The notes under the pieces were generated by a model. That model did not search any database. It saw only the letters and a list, made by a program, of their open reading frames with translations, and was not told the DNA's origin. The translations under genes and the position numbers were made by a program. Shown in pieces: positions 41,662 through 52,732 of a stretch of 64,000 bases of DNA (its first letter is position 1; each line of letters begins with the position of its first letter). The DNA is taken from the NCBI GenBank assembly GCA_000620205.1, contig JHVP01000002.1, positions 434,001 to 498,000 of the forward strand, given 5' to 3'. The DNA comes from Geodermatophilaceae bacterium URHA0031. Its GTDB lineage: Bacteria; Actinomycetota; Actinomycetes; Mycobacteriales; Geodermatophilaceae.

Positions 41662-43206
41662 TCAGCCGACCAGCACCGCGGCCGACTGCGCCAGGTCCAG
41701 CACCGCCCCCGGCAGGATGCCGAGCACGAGCGTGGCGGCGGCGGTGATCGCCAGCACGATCGTGGTCGGCAGGCCCGGCACGCCGACGGTGGGCCCGTCC
41801 GGCGCGGCCGGGGAGAAGTACATGAGGACGACGACCCGCAGGTAGTAGAAGGCCGCGATCGCACTGGCCACCAGCCCGATGACCACCAACGGCCAGGCCC
41901 CGTCCTCGATCGCCGCCCGGAAGACCGCGAACTTCCCGGTGAAGCCGCTGGTGAGGGGGATCCCCGCCAGGGCCAGCAGGAAGAAGGCCATCAGCGCCGC
42001 GACCACCGGCGAGCGCTGGGCGAGCCCGGCCCACTGGGAGAGGTGGGTGGCCTCGCCGTCGCCGTCGCGGACGAGGGTGAGCAGCGCGAAGGCGCCGAGC
42101 GTGGTCAGGCCGTAGGTGAGCAGGTAGAACATCGTGGCGGCCAGGCCGTACCCGCTGTCGCCGGGCCCGAGCCCGATGACGCCGGTGAGCAGGAAGCCGG
42201 CGTGTGCGATCGAGGAGTAGGCGAGCATCCGCTTGAGGTCGGTCTGGGTGAGCCCGAGGACGGCCCCGACCAGCATCGACACGATCGCCAGGCCGTAGAC
42301 CAGCGGCCGCCAGGTCCACTCGGCGGTGCCGAAGGCGACGTAGAGCAGTCGCAGCACCGCGCCGAACGCGGCGACCTTGGTGGCCGCGGCCATGAAGGCG
42401 GTGACCGCCGTGGGGGCGCCCTGGTAGACGTCCGGCGTCCAGGTGTGGAACGGCGCGACGCTGGCCTTGAACATCAGGCCGACCACCAGCAGGGCCATGC
42501 CCAGCACCAGCAGGGTGCCGCCGCCCTCGGTCACCCCGGCGTCGCGGATGGCGCTCAGCTGCACGCTGCCGGTGGCGCCGTAGACCAGCGCGAGCCCGTA
42601 CAGGAAGAAGGCGGAGGCGAAGGCGCCGAGCAGGAAGTACTTGACCGCGGCCTCCTGCGACAGCAGCCGGCGTCGCCGGGCCAGCCCGCAGAGCAGGTAC
42701 AGCGGCAGGCTGAGCACCTCGAGCGCCACGAACATGATCAGCAGGTCGTTCGACGCGGTGAACAGCATCATCCCGCCGAGGGCGAAGCTCGCCAGCGGGT
42801 AGACCTCGGTCTGCACCCGGGTCGAGGTCACCAGCTCACGGTCGCGCACGCTGCCGGCCGGCACCGCGGCGACGGCGACGAACGCCGAGCGCGCCGGGTC
42901 CACCGCGCGCTCGCTGAACAGCAGGACCGACAGCGCCCCGAAGATGGCGATGGTGCCCTGCAGGAACAGCGCGGCACCGTCGACGGCGAGCGCCCCGCCG
43001 GCGGTGACCTCCTCCGTGCCGGCCAGCAGCAGCGTGGCGACGAGCGCACCGATCGTGCCGACCAGCGCGAGCGCTACCTGCACCGGGTGCCGGACGGCGC
43101 GGGGTGCGAAGGCCTCGACCAGCACCCCGACCGCGGCGGCGCCGAAGACGAAGAGCAGCGGGGAGAGCGCGGTGTAGGCCAGCGAGGGGGCGGTGATCGG
43201 ACCCAT
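41662..43206 (-). CDS. nuoN: NADH-quinone oxidoreductase subunit N
   Basis: 514 residues of a Mrp-antiporter-like proton-pumping subunit with about 14 membrane helices. Key features are the internal VKYFLLGAFASAFFLYGLAL and VAPFHTWTPDVYQGAPT, and the later KRMLAYSSIAHAGFLL. Last gene of nuoA-N; its ATG overlaps the nuoM stop by one base (TGATG). Confidence 0.96.
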   Translation of the reverse strand: MGPITAPSLAYTALSPLLFVFGAAAVGVLVEAFAPRAVRHPVQVALALVGTIGALVATLLLAGTEEVTAGGALAVDGAALFLQGTIAIFGALSVLLFSERAVDPARSAFVAVAAVPAGSVRDRELVTSTRVQTEVYPLASFALGGMMLFTASNDLLIMFVALEVLSLPLYLLCGLARRRRLLSQEAAVKYFLLGAFASAFFLYGLALVYGATGSVQLSAIRDAGVTEGGGTLLVLGMALLVVGLMFKASVAPFHTWTPDVYQGAPTAVTAFMAAATKVAAFGAVLRLLYVAFGTAEWTWRPLVYGLAIVSMLVGAVLGLTQTDLKRMLAYSSIAHAGFLLTGVIGLGPGDSGYGLAATMFYLLTYGLTTLGAFALLTLVRDGDGEATHLSQWAGLAQRSPVVAALMAFFLLALAGIPLTSGFTGKFAVFRAAIEDGAWPLVVIGLVASAIAAFYYLRVVVLMYFSPAAPDGPTVGVPGLPTTIVLAITAAATLVLGILPGAVLDLAQSAAVLVG

Positions 43207-44819
43207 CAGTCGGTTCCTCCGGGGGCTTCGGGAGCGCTGCCCCCGGGGTCGACGCCGACGTCGCTCATCGTGGCCTGCACCCCCGGGTCGATGAGGTCGA
43301 TCAACGGCTGCGGGTACACGCCGAGGCCGATGACCAGCGCCACCAGCGGTGCCAGGACGGCGAGCTCCCGCCGGGACAGGTCGCGCAGCACCGACGTGCG
43401 GGCCGGCGCCGGGGCGGTGAGGACGGCGGTGCTGCCCCCGCCGTCGGTCGGTGCGGCGTCGTCCGGCGGCGGGGCCAGCACCCCGCGCGGCGGCCCGTGG
43501 AAGACCCGCTGGTACATGAGCAGGATGTAGAGCGCGGCCAGGACGATGCCGGTGGTGGCGAGGATCGTGAACACCGGTTCCCGCGGGAACGAGCCGATCA
43601 GCACGAGGAACTCGCTGACGAAGCTGTTGGTGCCGGGCAGCGCCAGCGACGCCAGGCCGGCGAGCAGGAACACCCCGGCCAGCAGCGGCGCCTTCGCGGC
43701 CAGGCCGCCGTAGTCGCGGATCTGCCGGGAACCGCCGCGGGAGATCACGATGCCCACGACCAGGAACAGCAGGCCGGTCGCGATGCCGTGGTTGACCATG
43801 TAGAGCACCGCACCGGTGGCCGCCTCGGTGCTGAAGGCGAAGATGCCCAGCGCGATGAAGCCGAAGTGGGCGATGGACGTGTAGGACACCAGCCGTTTCA
43901 TGTCCGACTGCCCCATCGCCACCAGCGCGGCGTAGAGCACCCCGATCACCGCCAGCACCAGGACCAGCGGGGCCAGGTCACGGGAGGCGTCGGGGAACAG
44001 CGGCAGGCAGTAGCGCAGGAAGCCGTAGGTGCCCACCTTGTCCAGCACGCCGACCAGCAGGACGGCGCTGCCGATGGGGGCCTCGGCACCGGCGTCGGGC
44101 AGCCAGGTGTGGAAGGGCACCAGGGGCGCCTTGATGGCGAAGGCGACGAAGAAGCCGAGGAACAGCAGCTTCTGCACGCCGGGGTCGATGTCCAGCTGGC
44201 GCAGCGCGTCGAAGGCGAACGTGCCCTGGCCGAGCTCGGAGTTGCTGACCACGTACAGCCCGATGACCGAGGCGAGCATCACCAGCCCGCCGAGCAGGCT
44301 GTAGAGGAAGAACTTCACCGCGGCGTACTGCCGGTTCGGACCGCCGAAGCTGCCGATCAGGAAGTACATCGGGATGAGCATCACCTCGAAGAAGACGTAG
44401 AACAGGAAGACGTCGGTGGCGGCGAAGACCCCGACCATCATCGACTCGAGCAGCAGCAGCCAGGCCCAGTAGGTGCGCATGGACCGGGTCCCGGCGGCCT
44501 GCTCGTCCCAGGACGCGCCGATCACCACGGGCACGAGCACCCCGATCAGCAGCAGCATCACCAGGGCGATGCCGTCGACGCCGAGGGCGAAGCTCACCCC
44601 GAAGTCCGCGATCCAGCTGACCGAGGTGGTCAGCTGGAACCGCGCGCCGCCGGGGTCGAAGGCGACCGTGGCCAGCACCGCGAGCAGCAGCACGAGCAGG
44701 CTCACCGCCATGGCCAGCCCCCGGGCCAGCGCCTGCCGGGTCGCCGGCAGGGCGGCGAGGACCGCAGCCCCCACCGCGGGCACGACGATCATCGCCAGCA
44801 GGAACGGGAAGTCGCTCAC
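43206..44819 (-). CDS. nuoM: NADH-quinone oxidoreductase subunit M
   Basis: 537 residues, antiporter-like membrane subunit. GVDGIALVMLLLIGVLVPVV, YVFFEVMLIPMYFLIG with the conserved Glu, KAPLVPFHTWLPDAGAEAP and KRLVSYTSIAHFGFI are visible. The C-terminal part carries a Pro/Thr-rich loop. It starts 28 nt after the nuoL stop. Confidence 0.96.
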   Translation of the reverse strand: MSDFPFLLAMIVVPAVGAAVLAALPATRQALARGLAMAVSLLVLLLAVLATVAFDPGGARFQLTTSVSWIADFGVSFALGVDGIALVMLLLIGVLVPVVIGASWDEQAAGTRSMRTYWAWLLLLESMMVGVFAATDVFLFYVFFEVMLIPMYFLIGSFGGPNRQYAAVKFFLYSLLGGLVMLASVIGLYVVSNSELGQGTFAFDALRQLDIDPGVQKLLFLGFFVAFAIKAPLVPFHTWLPDAGAEAPIGSAVLLVGVLDKVGTYGFLRYCLPLFPDASRDLAPLVLVLAVIGVLYAALVAMGQSDMKRLVSYTSIAHFGFIALGIFAFSTEAATGAVLYMVNHGIATGLLFLVVGIVISRGGSRQIRDYGGLAAKAPLLAGVFLLAGLASLALPGTNSFVSEFLVLIGSFPREPVFTILATTGIVLAALYILLMYQRVFHGPPRGVLAPPPDDAAPTDGGGSTAVLTAPAPARTSVLRDLSRRELAVLAPLVALVIGLGVYPQPLIDLIDPGVQATMSDVGVDPGGSAPEAPGGTD

Positions 44820-44847
44820 CGGGTCACCCCTCCGAATCCGGCGACGG

Positions 44848-46752
44848 TCATGCCGTCGTCACCGCGACCAGTGCGCCGGCGACCAGGACCGCGCCGCCGA
44901 GCATGCCGAGGGCGTAGCTCCGGACGAAGCCGGTCTGCGCACGCCCCAGCCGGGACGACGAGCCGCCGAGGGCCGCCGCCGTCCCGTTGACGACGCCGTC
45001 GACCCCGCGGTTGTCCAGCCAGACGAGCGCGCGGGTCAGCCACATGCCCGGGCGCATGAACAGCGACTCGTTGACCGCGTCGGCGTAGAGGCCGCGGCGG
45101 GCGGCGGCGACCACCGGCGAGACCCGGGCTGGTGCGGTGACGGGCACCTCGCGACGGCCGACGAACAGCCACGCCGCGCCGATGCCGAGCGCCATGACGG
45201 CGAACACCACGAGCCCGACGGTCACCGGGGCGACCACGTGGGCGGCCTCCTCCGGCTCGCCGAAGACCGGCGCCAGCCACCTCTCCAGGGGAAGTGCCTG
45301 CACGAGCACGAAGCCGGCGAGCACCGAGCCGACCGCCAGCACCACCATCGGCACGGTCATGACGGGGGGCGACTCGTGCGGGTGCACCCCCTCCTCCCAC
45401 CGGGCCCGGCCGAAGAACGTCATGAGCATCAGCCGGGTCATGTAGAACGCGGTGAGCCCGGCGCCCAGGACGGCGACCCCGCCGAGCAGCCAGCCGGAGG
45501 CGCCACCGCGGTCGAGGGCCGCCTCGATGATGGCGTCCTTGGTCCACCAGCCCGAGAGCAAGGGGAAGCCGATCAGCGCGAGGTAGCCCAGGCCGAAGGT
45601 GGCGAAGGTGATCGGCAGCCGCCTGGCCAGCGCGCCGTAGCGGCGCATGTCGACCTGGTCGTTCATCGCGTGCATGACCGACCCGGCGCCGAGGAACAGC
45701 CCGGCCTTGAAGAAGCCGTGCGCCAGCAGGTGCGCGATCCCGGCGGCGTAGCCGACCGGGCCCAGCCCCACGGCCACGAACATGTAGCCGATCTGGCTGA
45801 CCGTGGAGTAGGCCAGCACCTTCTTGATGTCGTCGTAGGCGCAACCGGCGATCGCGCCGATCATCAGCGTGACCGCACCGATGACCAGGACGACGGTGCG
45901 GGCGGTCGGCGTCTCGTCGAAGACCGGCGCGCTGCGGGCGATCAGGTAGACCCCGGCGGTGACCATGGTCGCGGCGTGGATCAGCGCCGAGACCGGGGTG
46001 GGGCCCTCCATCGCGTCGGGCAGCCAGGCCTGCAGCGGGAACTGGCCGGACTTGCCGCAGGCGCCGAGCAGGAGCAGCAGGCCCATCGCGGTGACGGTGC
46101 CGCCGGCCAGCAGGCCGACCTGACCGAACACGCCGGCGTAGGACGTCGTCCCGAGCTGGGCGAACATCAGGAAGATCGCCAGCGCCAGGCCGACGTCGCC
46201 GACCCGGTTCATGATGAAGGCCTTCTTCGCCGCCGTCGCCGCGGCCGGACGGGTGTACCAGAAGGCGATGAGCAGGTAGGACGCCAGACCGACGCCCTCC
46301 CAGCCGACGTAGAGGGCCACGTAGCTGTTGCCGAGGACCAGCAGCAGCATCGCGGCGACGAAGAGGTTGAGGTAGGCGAAGAACCGCCGGCGGGCGGGGT
46401 CGTGCGCCATGTAGCCGATCGAGTAGACATGGATCAGCGCGCCCACGCCGGTGATCAGCAGGACGAAGACCGCCGACAGCGGGTCGAACAGCAACCCGGC
46501 CTCGACGTCGAGGTTGCCGGTGGAGATGAAGGTGAACAGGTCGACGTTCGCCGACCGCTCGTCCAGCCCGGCCAGCTGCACCGTGCAGACCAGCCCGAGG
46601 ACGAAGGCGGCGACGACGGTGCCGGTGCCCAGCAGGTGGCCCCAGCGGTCGGTGCGCCGGCCGCCGAGCAGCAGCACCGCCGCGCCCGCCAGGGGCAGCG
46701 CGATGAGCAACCAGGACGCACTGAGCAGCCCGGTCGCGGGGAGTGTCTCCAT
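44848..46752 (-). CDS. nuoL: NADH-quinone oxidoreductase subunit L
   Basis: 634 residues, the largest antiporter-like subunit with the long lateral helix at its end. Conserved blocks: YVGWEGVGLASYLLIAFW, KSGQFPLQAWLPDAMEGPTPVSALIHAATMV, KKVLAYSTVSQIGYMF. It begins with METLPATGLLSASWLLI and lies 13 nt after nuoK. Confidence 0.96.
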   Translation of the reverse strand: METLPATGLLSASWLLIALPLAGAAVLLLGGRRTDRWGHLLGTGTVVAAFVLGLVCTVQLAGLDERSANVDLFTFISTGNLDVEAGLLFDPLSAVFVLLITGVGALIHVYSIGYMAHDPARRRFFAYLNLFVAAMLLLVLGNSYVALYVGWEGVGLASYLLIAFWYTRPAAATAAKKAFIMNRVGDVGLALAIFLMFAQLGTTSYAGVFGQVGLLAGGTVTAMGLLLLLGACGKSGQFPLQAWLPDAMEGPTPVSALIHAATMVTAGVYLIARSAPVFDETPTARTVVLVIGAVTLMIGAIAGCAYDDIKKVLAYSTVSQIGYMFVAVGLGPVGYAAGIAHLLAHGFFKAGLFLGAGSVMHAMNDQVDMRRYGALARRLPITFATFGLGYLALIGFPLLSGWWTKDAIIEAALDRGGASGWLLGGVAVLGAGLTAFYMTRLMLMTFFGRARWEEGVHPHESPPVMTVPMVVLAVGSVLAGFVLVQALPLERWLAPVFGEPEEAAHVVAPVTVGLVVFAVMALGIGAAWLFVGRREVPVTAPARVSPVVAAARRGLYADAVNESLFMRPGMWLTRALVWLDNRGVDGVVNGTAAALGGSSSRLGRAQTGFVRSYALGMLGGAVLVAGALVAVTTA

Positions 46753-46765
46753 CAGCCGGCTCCGC

Positions 46766-47065
46766 TCAGTACTTCAGCAGGTTGACGTCGTCGACCGACG
46801 CCGAACGGCGGGTCCGGTAGACGCTCATGATGATCGCCAGGCCGACGACGACCTCGGCTGCGGCCACCACCATCACGAAGAAGGCGATGAGCTGGCCGTC
46901 GAGCGTCCCGGTGGTCCGCGCGAAGGTGACCAGCGTCAGGTTCACCGAGTTCAGCATCAGCTCGACGCACATGAAGACGACGATCGCGTTGCGCCGCACC
47001 AGCACGCCGACGGCGCCGATGGTGAACAGGACCGCGGCCAGCACCAGGTAGTTGTTGATGCTCAT
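46766..47065 (-). CDS. nuoK: NADH-quinone oxidoreductase subunit K
   Basis: 99 residues, normal length, from ATG 47065 with GGAG upstream. Three membrane helices; the helix-embedded glutamates in [12 protein letters not shown] and [11 protein letters not shown] are kept. It is separated from nuoJ by a 157-bp repeat-bearing gap, the longest in the operon. Confidence 0.95.
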   Translation of the reverse strand: MSINNYLVLAAVLFTIGAVGVLVRRNAIVVFMCVELMLNSVNLTLVTFARTTGTLDGQLIAFFVMVVAAAEVVVGLAIIMSVYRTRRSASVDDVNLLKY

Positions 47066-47222
47066 TGCTCGACTCCGGACTCGTTCCGCTCCTCGGTCGA
47101 CCACATGGGTCGCCTCCGCGGTCGTTCCGCTCCTCGCTCGCTGGCGCTCGCTGCGATGCTCGCTCCCTGTCGGCTCCCGGCAGCTCCCTGCGATGCTCGC
47201 TCGCCCGTCGTCTTCGCGTTGC
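47066..47222. repeat. Short direct repeats in the nuoJ-nuoK gap
   Basis: TCGTTCCGCTCCTCG occurs at 47081-47095 and 47122-47136; CTGCGATGCTCGCTC occurs at 47151-47165 and 47188-47202. CTCGCTCGCTGGCGCTCGC lies between them. No ORF is supported. They resemble GAGCG-type interspersed repeats seen in GC-rich actinobacterial genomes. Confidence 0.65.
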
Positions 47223-48116
47223 TCATCGGGGCGCTGCCTCTCCGCTGCCGGGGGTGGTTCCGGTGGTGCCGCCGCCGAGCGTGCCCAGCGCCGCGTCGGT
47301 GCCGCCGGCGTGGCCCAGGCGCTCCCGCTCCGCGCCGGTGGAACCGGTCGGCGGCAGCTCGTCGACGACCTGCGGCTCGACGCCGGTGCTGAAGCTGGCC
47401 GGCGACGGGCTGCCGTCGGGCAGCCGGCCGGGGGCGGCGATCGAGTTGGCCCGGGCGTAGACGCCGGGACCGGGCAGGGTCTGCGGGTGGTCACCGGACA
47501 GGAACCGGGCCCGGGAGAGCTCCTTCTGCGACTGCCGGGTGCCGGGATCGCGCTCGGTGTGCGCCAGCACCATCGCGCCCACCGCGGCGGTGATCAGCAG
47601 CGCGCTGGTGATCTCGAAGGCCAGCAGGTAGCGGGTGAACAGCAGCCCGGCGATCGCCTGGACGTTGCCGTCGGCCGCTCCGCCCGCGCCGCCCTGCACC
47701 CCCTCCAGACCGGTCACCGGGGTGTCCCGGGTGGCCTCGGCGATGCCGGCGCCGACCAGCCCGGCGAACCCGATGCCCAGCACGATCGCGGCGACCCGCT
47801 GCCCGCGCAGCGTCTCGACCACCGAGTCGGAGGTGTCCCGGCCGACCAGCATGAGCACGAAGAGGAAGAGGATCATGATCGCGCCGGTGTAGACGATGAT
47901 CTGCACCGCGCCCAGGAACGGCGCCTCCTGGACGACGTAGAGCACGCCCAGCGCGAGCATCGTGTTCACCAGCCACAACGCCGAGTGGACGGCGTTCTTC
48001 GACAGCACCATGCCCAGCGCCCCGGCCAGCGCGATCGGCCCGAGCACCCAGAAGACGACGGCCTCCCCGGTGCCGATCTGCACGCCGGTGTCGGCCGCGG
48101 CGGCCAGCACGCTCAC
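47223..48116 (-). CDS. nuoJ: NADH-quinone oxidoreductase subunit J
   Basis: 297 residues from GTG 48116 (overlaps the nuoI stop, GTGA). The first ~190 residues are the five-helix NuoJ core ([36 protein letters not shown]-type segment). The last ~100 are hydrophilic, Pro/Gly/Ser-rich and end in a run of glycines and threonines, a tail much longer than in E. coli NuoJ. Confidence 0.94.
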   Translation of the reverse strand: MSVLAAAADTGVQIGTGEAVVFWVLGPIALAGALGMVLSKNAVHSALWLVNTMLALGVLYVVQEAPFLGAVQIIVYTGAIMILFLFVLMLVGRDTSDSVVETLRGQRVAAIVLGIGFAGLVGAGIAEATRDTPVTGLEGVQGGAGGAADGNVQAIAGLLFTRYLLAFEITSALLITAAVGAMVLAHTERDPGTRQSQKELSRARFLSGDHPQTLPGPGVYARANSIAAPGRLPDGSPSPASFSTGVEPQVVDELPPTGSTGAERERLGHAGGTDAALGTLGGGTTGTTPGSGEAAPR

Positions 48117-48763
48117 GCCCGCTCCTCCAGCACCGGCTCGGCGGCCTGCGCCGCGGGGGACGCCGCCCTCGGGTCGCGCACGTAGTAGTCCTTCTCGTCG
48201 TCCCCGAGCCGCATCGGGTGCGGGGGCTGCTCCATCCCGGGCAGCAGCGGGGCCATCAGCTGCTCCTTGGTGTAGATGAGCGCCTGCCGGTCGTCGTCGG
48301 CGAGCTCGAAGTCGTTGCTCATCGTCAGCGACCGGGTCGGGCAGGCCTCGATGCACAACCCGCAGAAGATGCAGCGCAGGTAGTTGATCTGGTAGACGCG
48401 GCCGTACCGCTCCCCGGGGGAGTAGCGGGCCTCCTCGGTGTTGTCGCCGCCCTCGACGTAGATCGCGTCGGCCGGGCAGGCCCAGGCGCACAGCTCGCAG
48501 CCCACGCACTTCTCCAGGCCGTCGGGGTGCCGGTTCAGCACGTGCCGGCCGTGGTAGCGGGGCTTGGTCTGCTTCGGGACGTCGGGGTACTCCTCCGTCG
48601 TCACCTTCTTGAACATGGTCGCGAAGGTGACGCCGAAGCCCTGCGCCGGCCCGGGCAGCCGGCTGCTGCGCTTGCCGGCCGGGGTGGGCGGTGCGCCGGT
48701 CTGCGGCGAGGTCGGTGCTGCCACCGCACCGCCCTCCCGCCGGGCGGGGGTGTTCTCAGACAT
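48113..48763 (-). CDS. nuoI: NADH-quinone oxidoreductase subunit I
   Basis: 216 residues. Two 4Fe-4S motifs, [12 protein letters not shown] and [12 protein letters not shown], carry electrons (clusters N6a/N6b) to NuoB. The N-terminal ~40 and C-terminal ~25 residues are low-complexity extensions. It overlaps the nuoH end by 8 nt and the nuoJ start by 4. Confidence 0.96.
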   Translation of the reverse strand: MSENTPARREGGAVAAPTSPQTGAPPTPAGKRSSRLPGPAQGFGVTFATMFKKVTTEEYPDVPKQTKPRYHGRHVLNRHPDGLEKCVGCELCAWACPADAIYVEGGDNTEEARYSPGERYGRVYQINYLRCIFCGLCIEACPTRSLTMSNDFELADDDRQALIYTKEQLMAPLLPGMEQPPHPMRLGDDEKDYYVRDPRAASPAAQAAEPVLEERA

Positions 48764-50213
48764 CGCCGTCCTCCTCGGTGGGTGCGGGGTCGGGAAGGGT
48801 GCTGCTGCGCCGCCCGGTGCTGACGACCGTGCCGGCGCCGACCGCCTCGCGGCTGCGCAGCCGCGGCGACGGAGGGACCCGCAGGTCCATCGGGGGCACC
48901 GGGAACCCGCCGGCGGTGCGGTCCCGGCTCCGGCTGGGGGGCAGGACCTCGGGTTCGGTCGGGTTCACCGACCCGGCCGCGGCGGCCCGGGCGGCGACCC
49001 GGGTGTCCCGGTTGCTGACCCGCGAGGCGATGAGCAGCGCGGCCAGCACGACCAGCGCGATCGGCACGCCGACGAAGACGGCGACCTCCCCGCCGTCGAG
49101 GTCGGCCTCACGGCTGACCGTGCGCATCGTGGCGACCACCAGGATCCAGACCAGCGCGGTCGGGACCAGGACCTTCCAGCCGAACCGCATGAACTGGTCG
49201 TAGCGCAGCCGGGGCAGCGTGCCGCGCAGCCAGATGAAGACGAACAGCGCGACGACGACCTTGGCGAAGAACCAGAGCAGCGGCCACCAGCCGGTGTTGG
49301 CGCCGTTCCAGATCGAGATCGGCCACGGTGCCCGCCAGCCGCCCAGGAAGAGGGTCGCGGCCAGCGCGGAGACGGTGACCATGTTGACGTACTCGGCCAG
49401 GAAGAAGAGCGCGAACTTCAGCGACGAGTACTCGGTGTGGAAGCCGCCGACCAGCTCGCTCTCGGCCTCGGGCAGGTCGAAGGGCGCCCGGTTGGTCTCG
49501 CCGACGACCGCGATGACGTAGATGACGAAGGAGACCGGCAGCAGGACGGCGAACCAGCTCGGTCCGGTGACGTCGAACCCGAAGACGCTCAGCGAGGTCC
49601 CGTTCGCCTGCGCCGCGACGATCTCCGAGGTGGACATCGACCCGGCGTAGAGGAACACCGCGACGATCGACAGCCCCATCGCGATCTCGTAGCTGACCAT
49701 CTGCGCGGCGCTGCGCAGCCCGCCGAGCAGCGGGTACGTCGAACCGGACGCCCAGCCGGCCAGCACGATGCCGTAGACGCCCATCGCCGAGCAGGCCAGC
49801 ACGACCAGGACGCCGATCGGGGCGTCGGTCAGCTGCAGCGGCGTGCGCTCACCGAAGATGCTCACCGTCGGGCCCAGCGGGATGACCGAGAACGCCAGGA
49901 ACGCCGGGATCGTGGCGATGACCGGGGCCAGGAAGTACACCGGCCGGTCGGCCAGCGCCGGCATGATGTCCTCCTTGAACGCCAGCTTGAGCCCGTCGGC
50001 GAGGCTCTGCAGGTAGCCGCGCGGGCCGACCCGGTTCGGGCCGATCCGCTGCTGCATCCGGGCGACGACCTTGCGCTCGAAGACGATCGCGAACAGCGTC
50101 ATCACGACCAGCACCGCGAAGATGCCCAGGATCTTGATGATCACGATCCACCACACGTCGTGACCGAAGTCCGCCAGCGTCGGCTGGTCGCTGGCGGCGA
50201 GCACGTCGATCAC
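48756..50213 (-). CDS. nuoH: NADH-quinone oxidoreductase subunit H
   Basis: 485 residues from GTG 50213 (GTGA overlap with nuoG). Eight-helix subunit at the quinone chamber: [50 protein letters not shown] and [18 protein letters not shown] are all canonical. The final ~70 residues are a hydrophilic Pro/Arg/Ser-rich tail. Confidence 0.96.
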   Translation of the reverse strand: MIDVLAASDQPTLADFGHDVWWIVIIKILGIFAVLVVMTLFAIVFERKVVARMQQRIGPNRVGPRGYLQSLADGLKLAFKEDIMPALADRPVYFLAPVIATIPAFLAFSVIPLGPTVSIFGERTPLQLTDAPIGVLVVLACSAMGVYGIVLAGWASGSTYPLLGGLRSAAQMVSYEIAMGLSIVAVFLYAGSMSTSEIVAAQANGTSLSVFGFDVTGPSWFAVLLPVSFVIYVIAVVGETNRAPFDLPEAESELVGGFHTEYSSLKFALFFLAEYVNMVTVSALAATLFLGGWRAPWPISIWNGANTGWWPLLWFFAKVVVALFVFIWLRGTLPRLRYDQFMRFGWKVLVPTALVWILVVATMRTVSREADLDGGEVAVFVGVPIALVVLAALLIASRVSNRDTRVAARAAAAGSVNPTEPEVLPPSRSRDRTAGGFPVPPMDLRVPPSPRLRSREAVGAGTVVSTGRRSSTLPDPAPTEEDGDV

Positions 50214-52732
50214 GCCGCACCCCCCGCACGCAGGCCGGACAGGGCGGTCGCACCGGCCCGCGGCGATCCCGCGGACAGCCGGACGACGCCGCCGGGACCG
50301 CTGCGCAGGTCCGTCCGGACCGCGCAGCCGGGCGACCGCAGGGGCAGCCAGACGACCCCGTCGGGCATGTCCACCACGGCGACCGGCAGGGTGACGGCAC
50401 CGGCCGGGCCGGTGACGGTGAGCAGGTCCCCGTCGGCCAGCCCGAGCAGGCCGGCGGCGGCCACGCCCAGGCGCGCCACCGGCGGGCGGGCGGTGCCGGC
50501 CATCGCCGGCTCCTCGCGCTGCAGGGTGCCGACGTCGAGGAGCTGCCGCCAGGACGCCAGCACCGCCTCGTCGCCGGCGGTCACCGGGGCCGGCACCGGC
50601 GCCAGGTCCAGCCCGGTGGGCGCGGGCGCCTGCGGAGCCGCCCCGAGTGCGACCAGCTCGGTGCGGGCGTCGGTCACGGTGGCCAGCCCCAGCGGTACGC
50701 CGAGGTGCTCGGCGATCCCCTCCAGCACCCGGCCGTCGGTGAGCTGACCGGTGCCGTGCAGGGTGGCGTCGAAGGGCCGCACCCGGCCCTCCCAGTCCAG
50801 GTAGGCCCCGGCCTTCTCCGGTGCCGCGGCGACCGGGAGGACGACGTCGGCGTGCGCGGTGACCGCGCTGGGGAACAGCTCGAGGCTGACCACGAACCCG
50901 GCCGCGGCCAGTGCCTCCTCGGCGAGCACCGGGTCGGGCAGGTCGGCCGGGTCGACGCCGCCGACGAGCAGCCCGCCCAGGGCGCCGTCCCGGGCCGCGG
51001 CGAGGATGCCGGTGGTGTCCCGCCCGGGAGTGGTGGGGAGCTCCACGCCCCAGCGCTGGGCGACCGCCGCGCGGTCGGCCGGGCTGTCGACCAGCCGGCC
51101 GCCGGGCAGCAGGCCGGGCAGCGCGCCGACCTCGACCGCGCCGCGCTCCCCCGCCCGGCGTGGCACCCAGGCCACCCGGGCGCCGGTCTCGGCGGCCAGC
51201 GCGGCCACGGCCGAGAAGCCGCCGGGCACCTCGGCGAGCCGCTCGCCGGCGAGCACGACCGCCCCCGGGGAGAACAGCGCCACCGCGGCGTCGGCCAGCA
51301 GGCCCTCGACCGGGTTGGCGGCCAGCTCGCGCAGCACCCGGGCCTCCCCGCCGGGCGCCGTGGGCAGCACCGTGGCGTGCAGCTTCTCCGCCGCACGGGT
51401 GGTGAACGGGGCGATGTCGAGGACCCGCATCCCCGCCGTCCGGACCGCCCGGCGCAGCCGCAGGAAGACGATCGGCGACTCCTCCTCGGGCTCGAAGCCG
51501 ACCAGCAGCACGGTGGGCGCCGCGGTCAGCTCGTCGTAGGTGACCGCGCCGGCGCCAGGCGCGGTGCCGGCGACGTGCGCGGCGAGGAACGCCAGCTCCT
51601 CGGCGGAGTGCGCCCGGGCCCGCGCGTCGACGTCGTTGGTGCCCAGCGCCACACGGGCGAACTTGGCGTAGGCGTAGGCGTCCTCGACGGTGAGCCGGCC
51701 GCCGGGCAGCACGCCGACGCCGCCGGCCGACCGGGCCGCGGCGAGGCCCGCGGCCGCCGCGGCCCACGCCTCCGGCCAGGAGGCCGCGTGCAGCTCGCCG
51801 TCCGCCCCGCGCACCAGCGGGGTGGTCAGCCGCTCGTTGCTGGTGGCGTAGCGGAACGCGTACCGGCCCTTGTCGCAGTTCCACTCCTGGTTGACCGCCG
51901 GGTCCTCACCCGCCAGCCGGCGGGTCACCACACCGCGGCGGTAGTCGGTGCGCTGGGCGCAGCCGCTGGCGCAGTGCTCGCACACGCTGGGCTCGCTGCG
52001 CAGGTCGAACGGGCGGGCGCGGAACCGGTAGGTGGCGCTGGTCAGCGCGCCCACCGGGCAGATCTGGGTGGTGTTGCCCGAGAAGTAGGACTCGAACGGC
52101 TCGTCCTCGTAGATCGCGACCTGCTCCAGCGCGCCGCGCTCGAACAGCTCGATGAACGGGTCGCCGGCCACCTGCTGGCTGAACCGGGTGCAGCGGGCGC
52201 AGAGCACGCAGCGCTCGCGGTCCAGCAGCACCTGCGAGCTGATCGGCAGCGGCTTGGGGTAGGTGCGCTTGACGTCGACGAACCGGGTCTCGGTGCGCCC
52301 GTTGCTCATCGCCTGGTTCTGCAGCGGGCACTCACCGCCCTTGTCGCACACCGGGCAGTCCAGCGGGTGGTTGACCAGCAGCAGCTCCATGGTGCCCTGC
52401 TGCGCTTTGTCGGCGACCGCGCTGGTCAGCTGGGTGTGCACGACCATGTCCGGGCTCACCGGCGTGGTGCAGGAGGCCACCGGCTTGCGCTGGCCCTCCA
52501 CCTCCACCAGGCACTGCCGGCAGGCGCCGATCGGGTCGAGCAGCGGGTGGTCGCAGAACCGCGGGACCTGCACGCCGATCTGCTCGGCGGCCCGGATGAT
52601 CAGGGTGCCCTTGGGCACCGCGACCGGGAAGCCGTCGATGGTGCAGTGCACCGCGTCGGGCGGGGGGTGCGGCCCGGGCACCGCCGGCGGCGTCGCCGGC
52701 GCCGGCTGCGGGGCGGCGGGGGTGGTGGTCAT
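50210..52732 (-). CDS. nuoG: NADH-quinone oxidoreductase subunit G
   Basis: 840 residues. N-terminal 2Fe-2S ferredoxin domain ([12 protein letters not shown]), a His/Cys cluster ([17 protein letters not shown]), two further 4Fe-4S sites ([16 protein letters not shown]), then a molybdopterin-oxidoreductase-like region with CEHCASGC. The length is typical of actinobacterial NuoG. Its long C-terminal half is alanine-rich. ATG overlaps the nuoF stop by 4 nt. Confidence 0.96.
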   Translation of the reverse strand: MTTTPAAPQPAPATPPAVPGPHPPPDAVHCTIDGFPVAVPKGTLIIRAAEQIGVQVPRFCDHPLLDPIGACRQCLVEVEGQRKPVASCTTPVSPDMVVHTQLTSAVADKAQQGTMELLLVNHPLDCPVCDKGGECPLQNQAMSNGRTETRFVDVKRTYPKPLPISSQVLLDRERCVLCARCTRFSQQVAGDPFIELFERGALEQVAIYEDEPFESYFSGNTTQICPVGALTSATYRFRARPFDLRSEPSVCEHCASGCAQRTDYRRGVVTRRLAGEDPAVNQEWNCDKGRYAFRYATSNERLTTPLVRGADGELHAASWPEAWAAAAAGLAAARSAGGVGVLPGGRLTVEDAYAYAKFARVALGTNDVDARARAHSAEELAFLAAHVAGTAPGAGAVTYDELTAAPTVLLVGFEPEEESPIVFLRLRRAVRTAGMRVLDIAPFTTRAAEKLHATVLPTAPGGEARVLRELAANPVEGLLADAAVALFSPGAVVLAGERLAEVPGGFSAVAALAAETGARVAWVPRRAGERGAVEVGALPGLLPGGRLVDSPADRAAVAQRWGVELPTTPGRDTTGILAAARDGALGGLLVGGVDPADLPDPVLAEEALAAAGFVVSLELFPSAVTAHADVVLPVAAAPEKAGAYLDWEGRVRPFDATLHGTGQLTDGRVLEGIAEHLGVPLGLATVTDARTELVALGAAPQAPAPTGLDLAPVPAPVTAGDEAVLASWRQLLDVGTLQREEPAMAGTARPPVARLGVAAAGLLGLADGDLLTVTGPAGAVTLPVAVVDMPDGVVWLPLRSPGCAVRTDLRSGPGGVVRLSAGSPRAGATALSGLRAGGAA

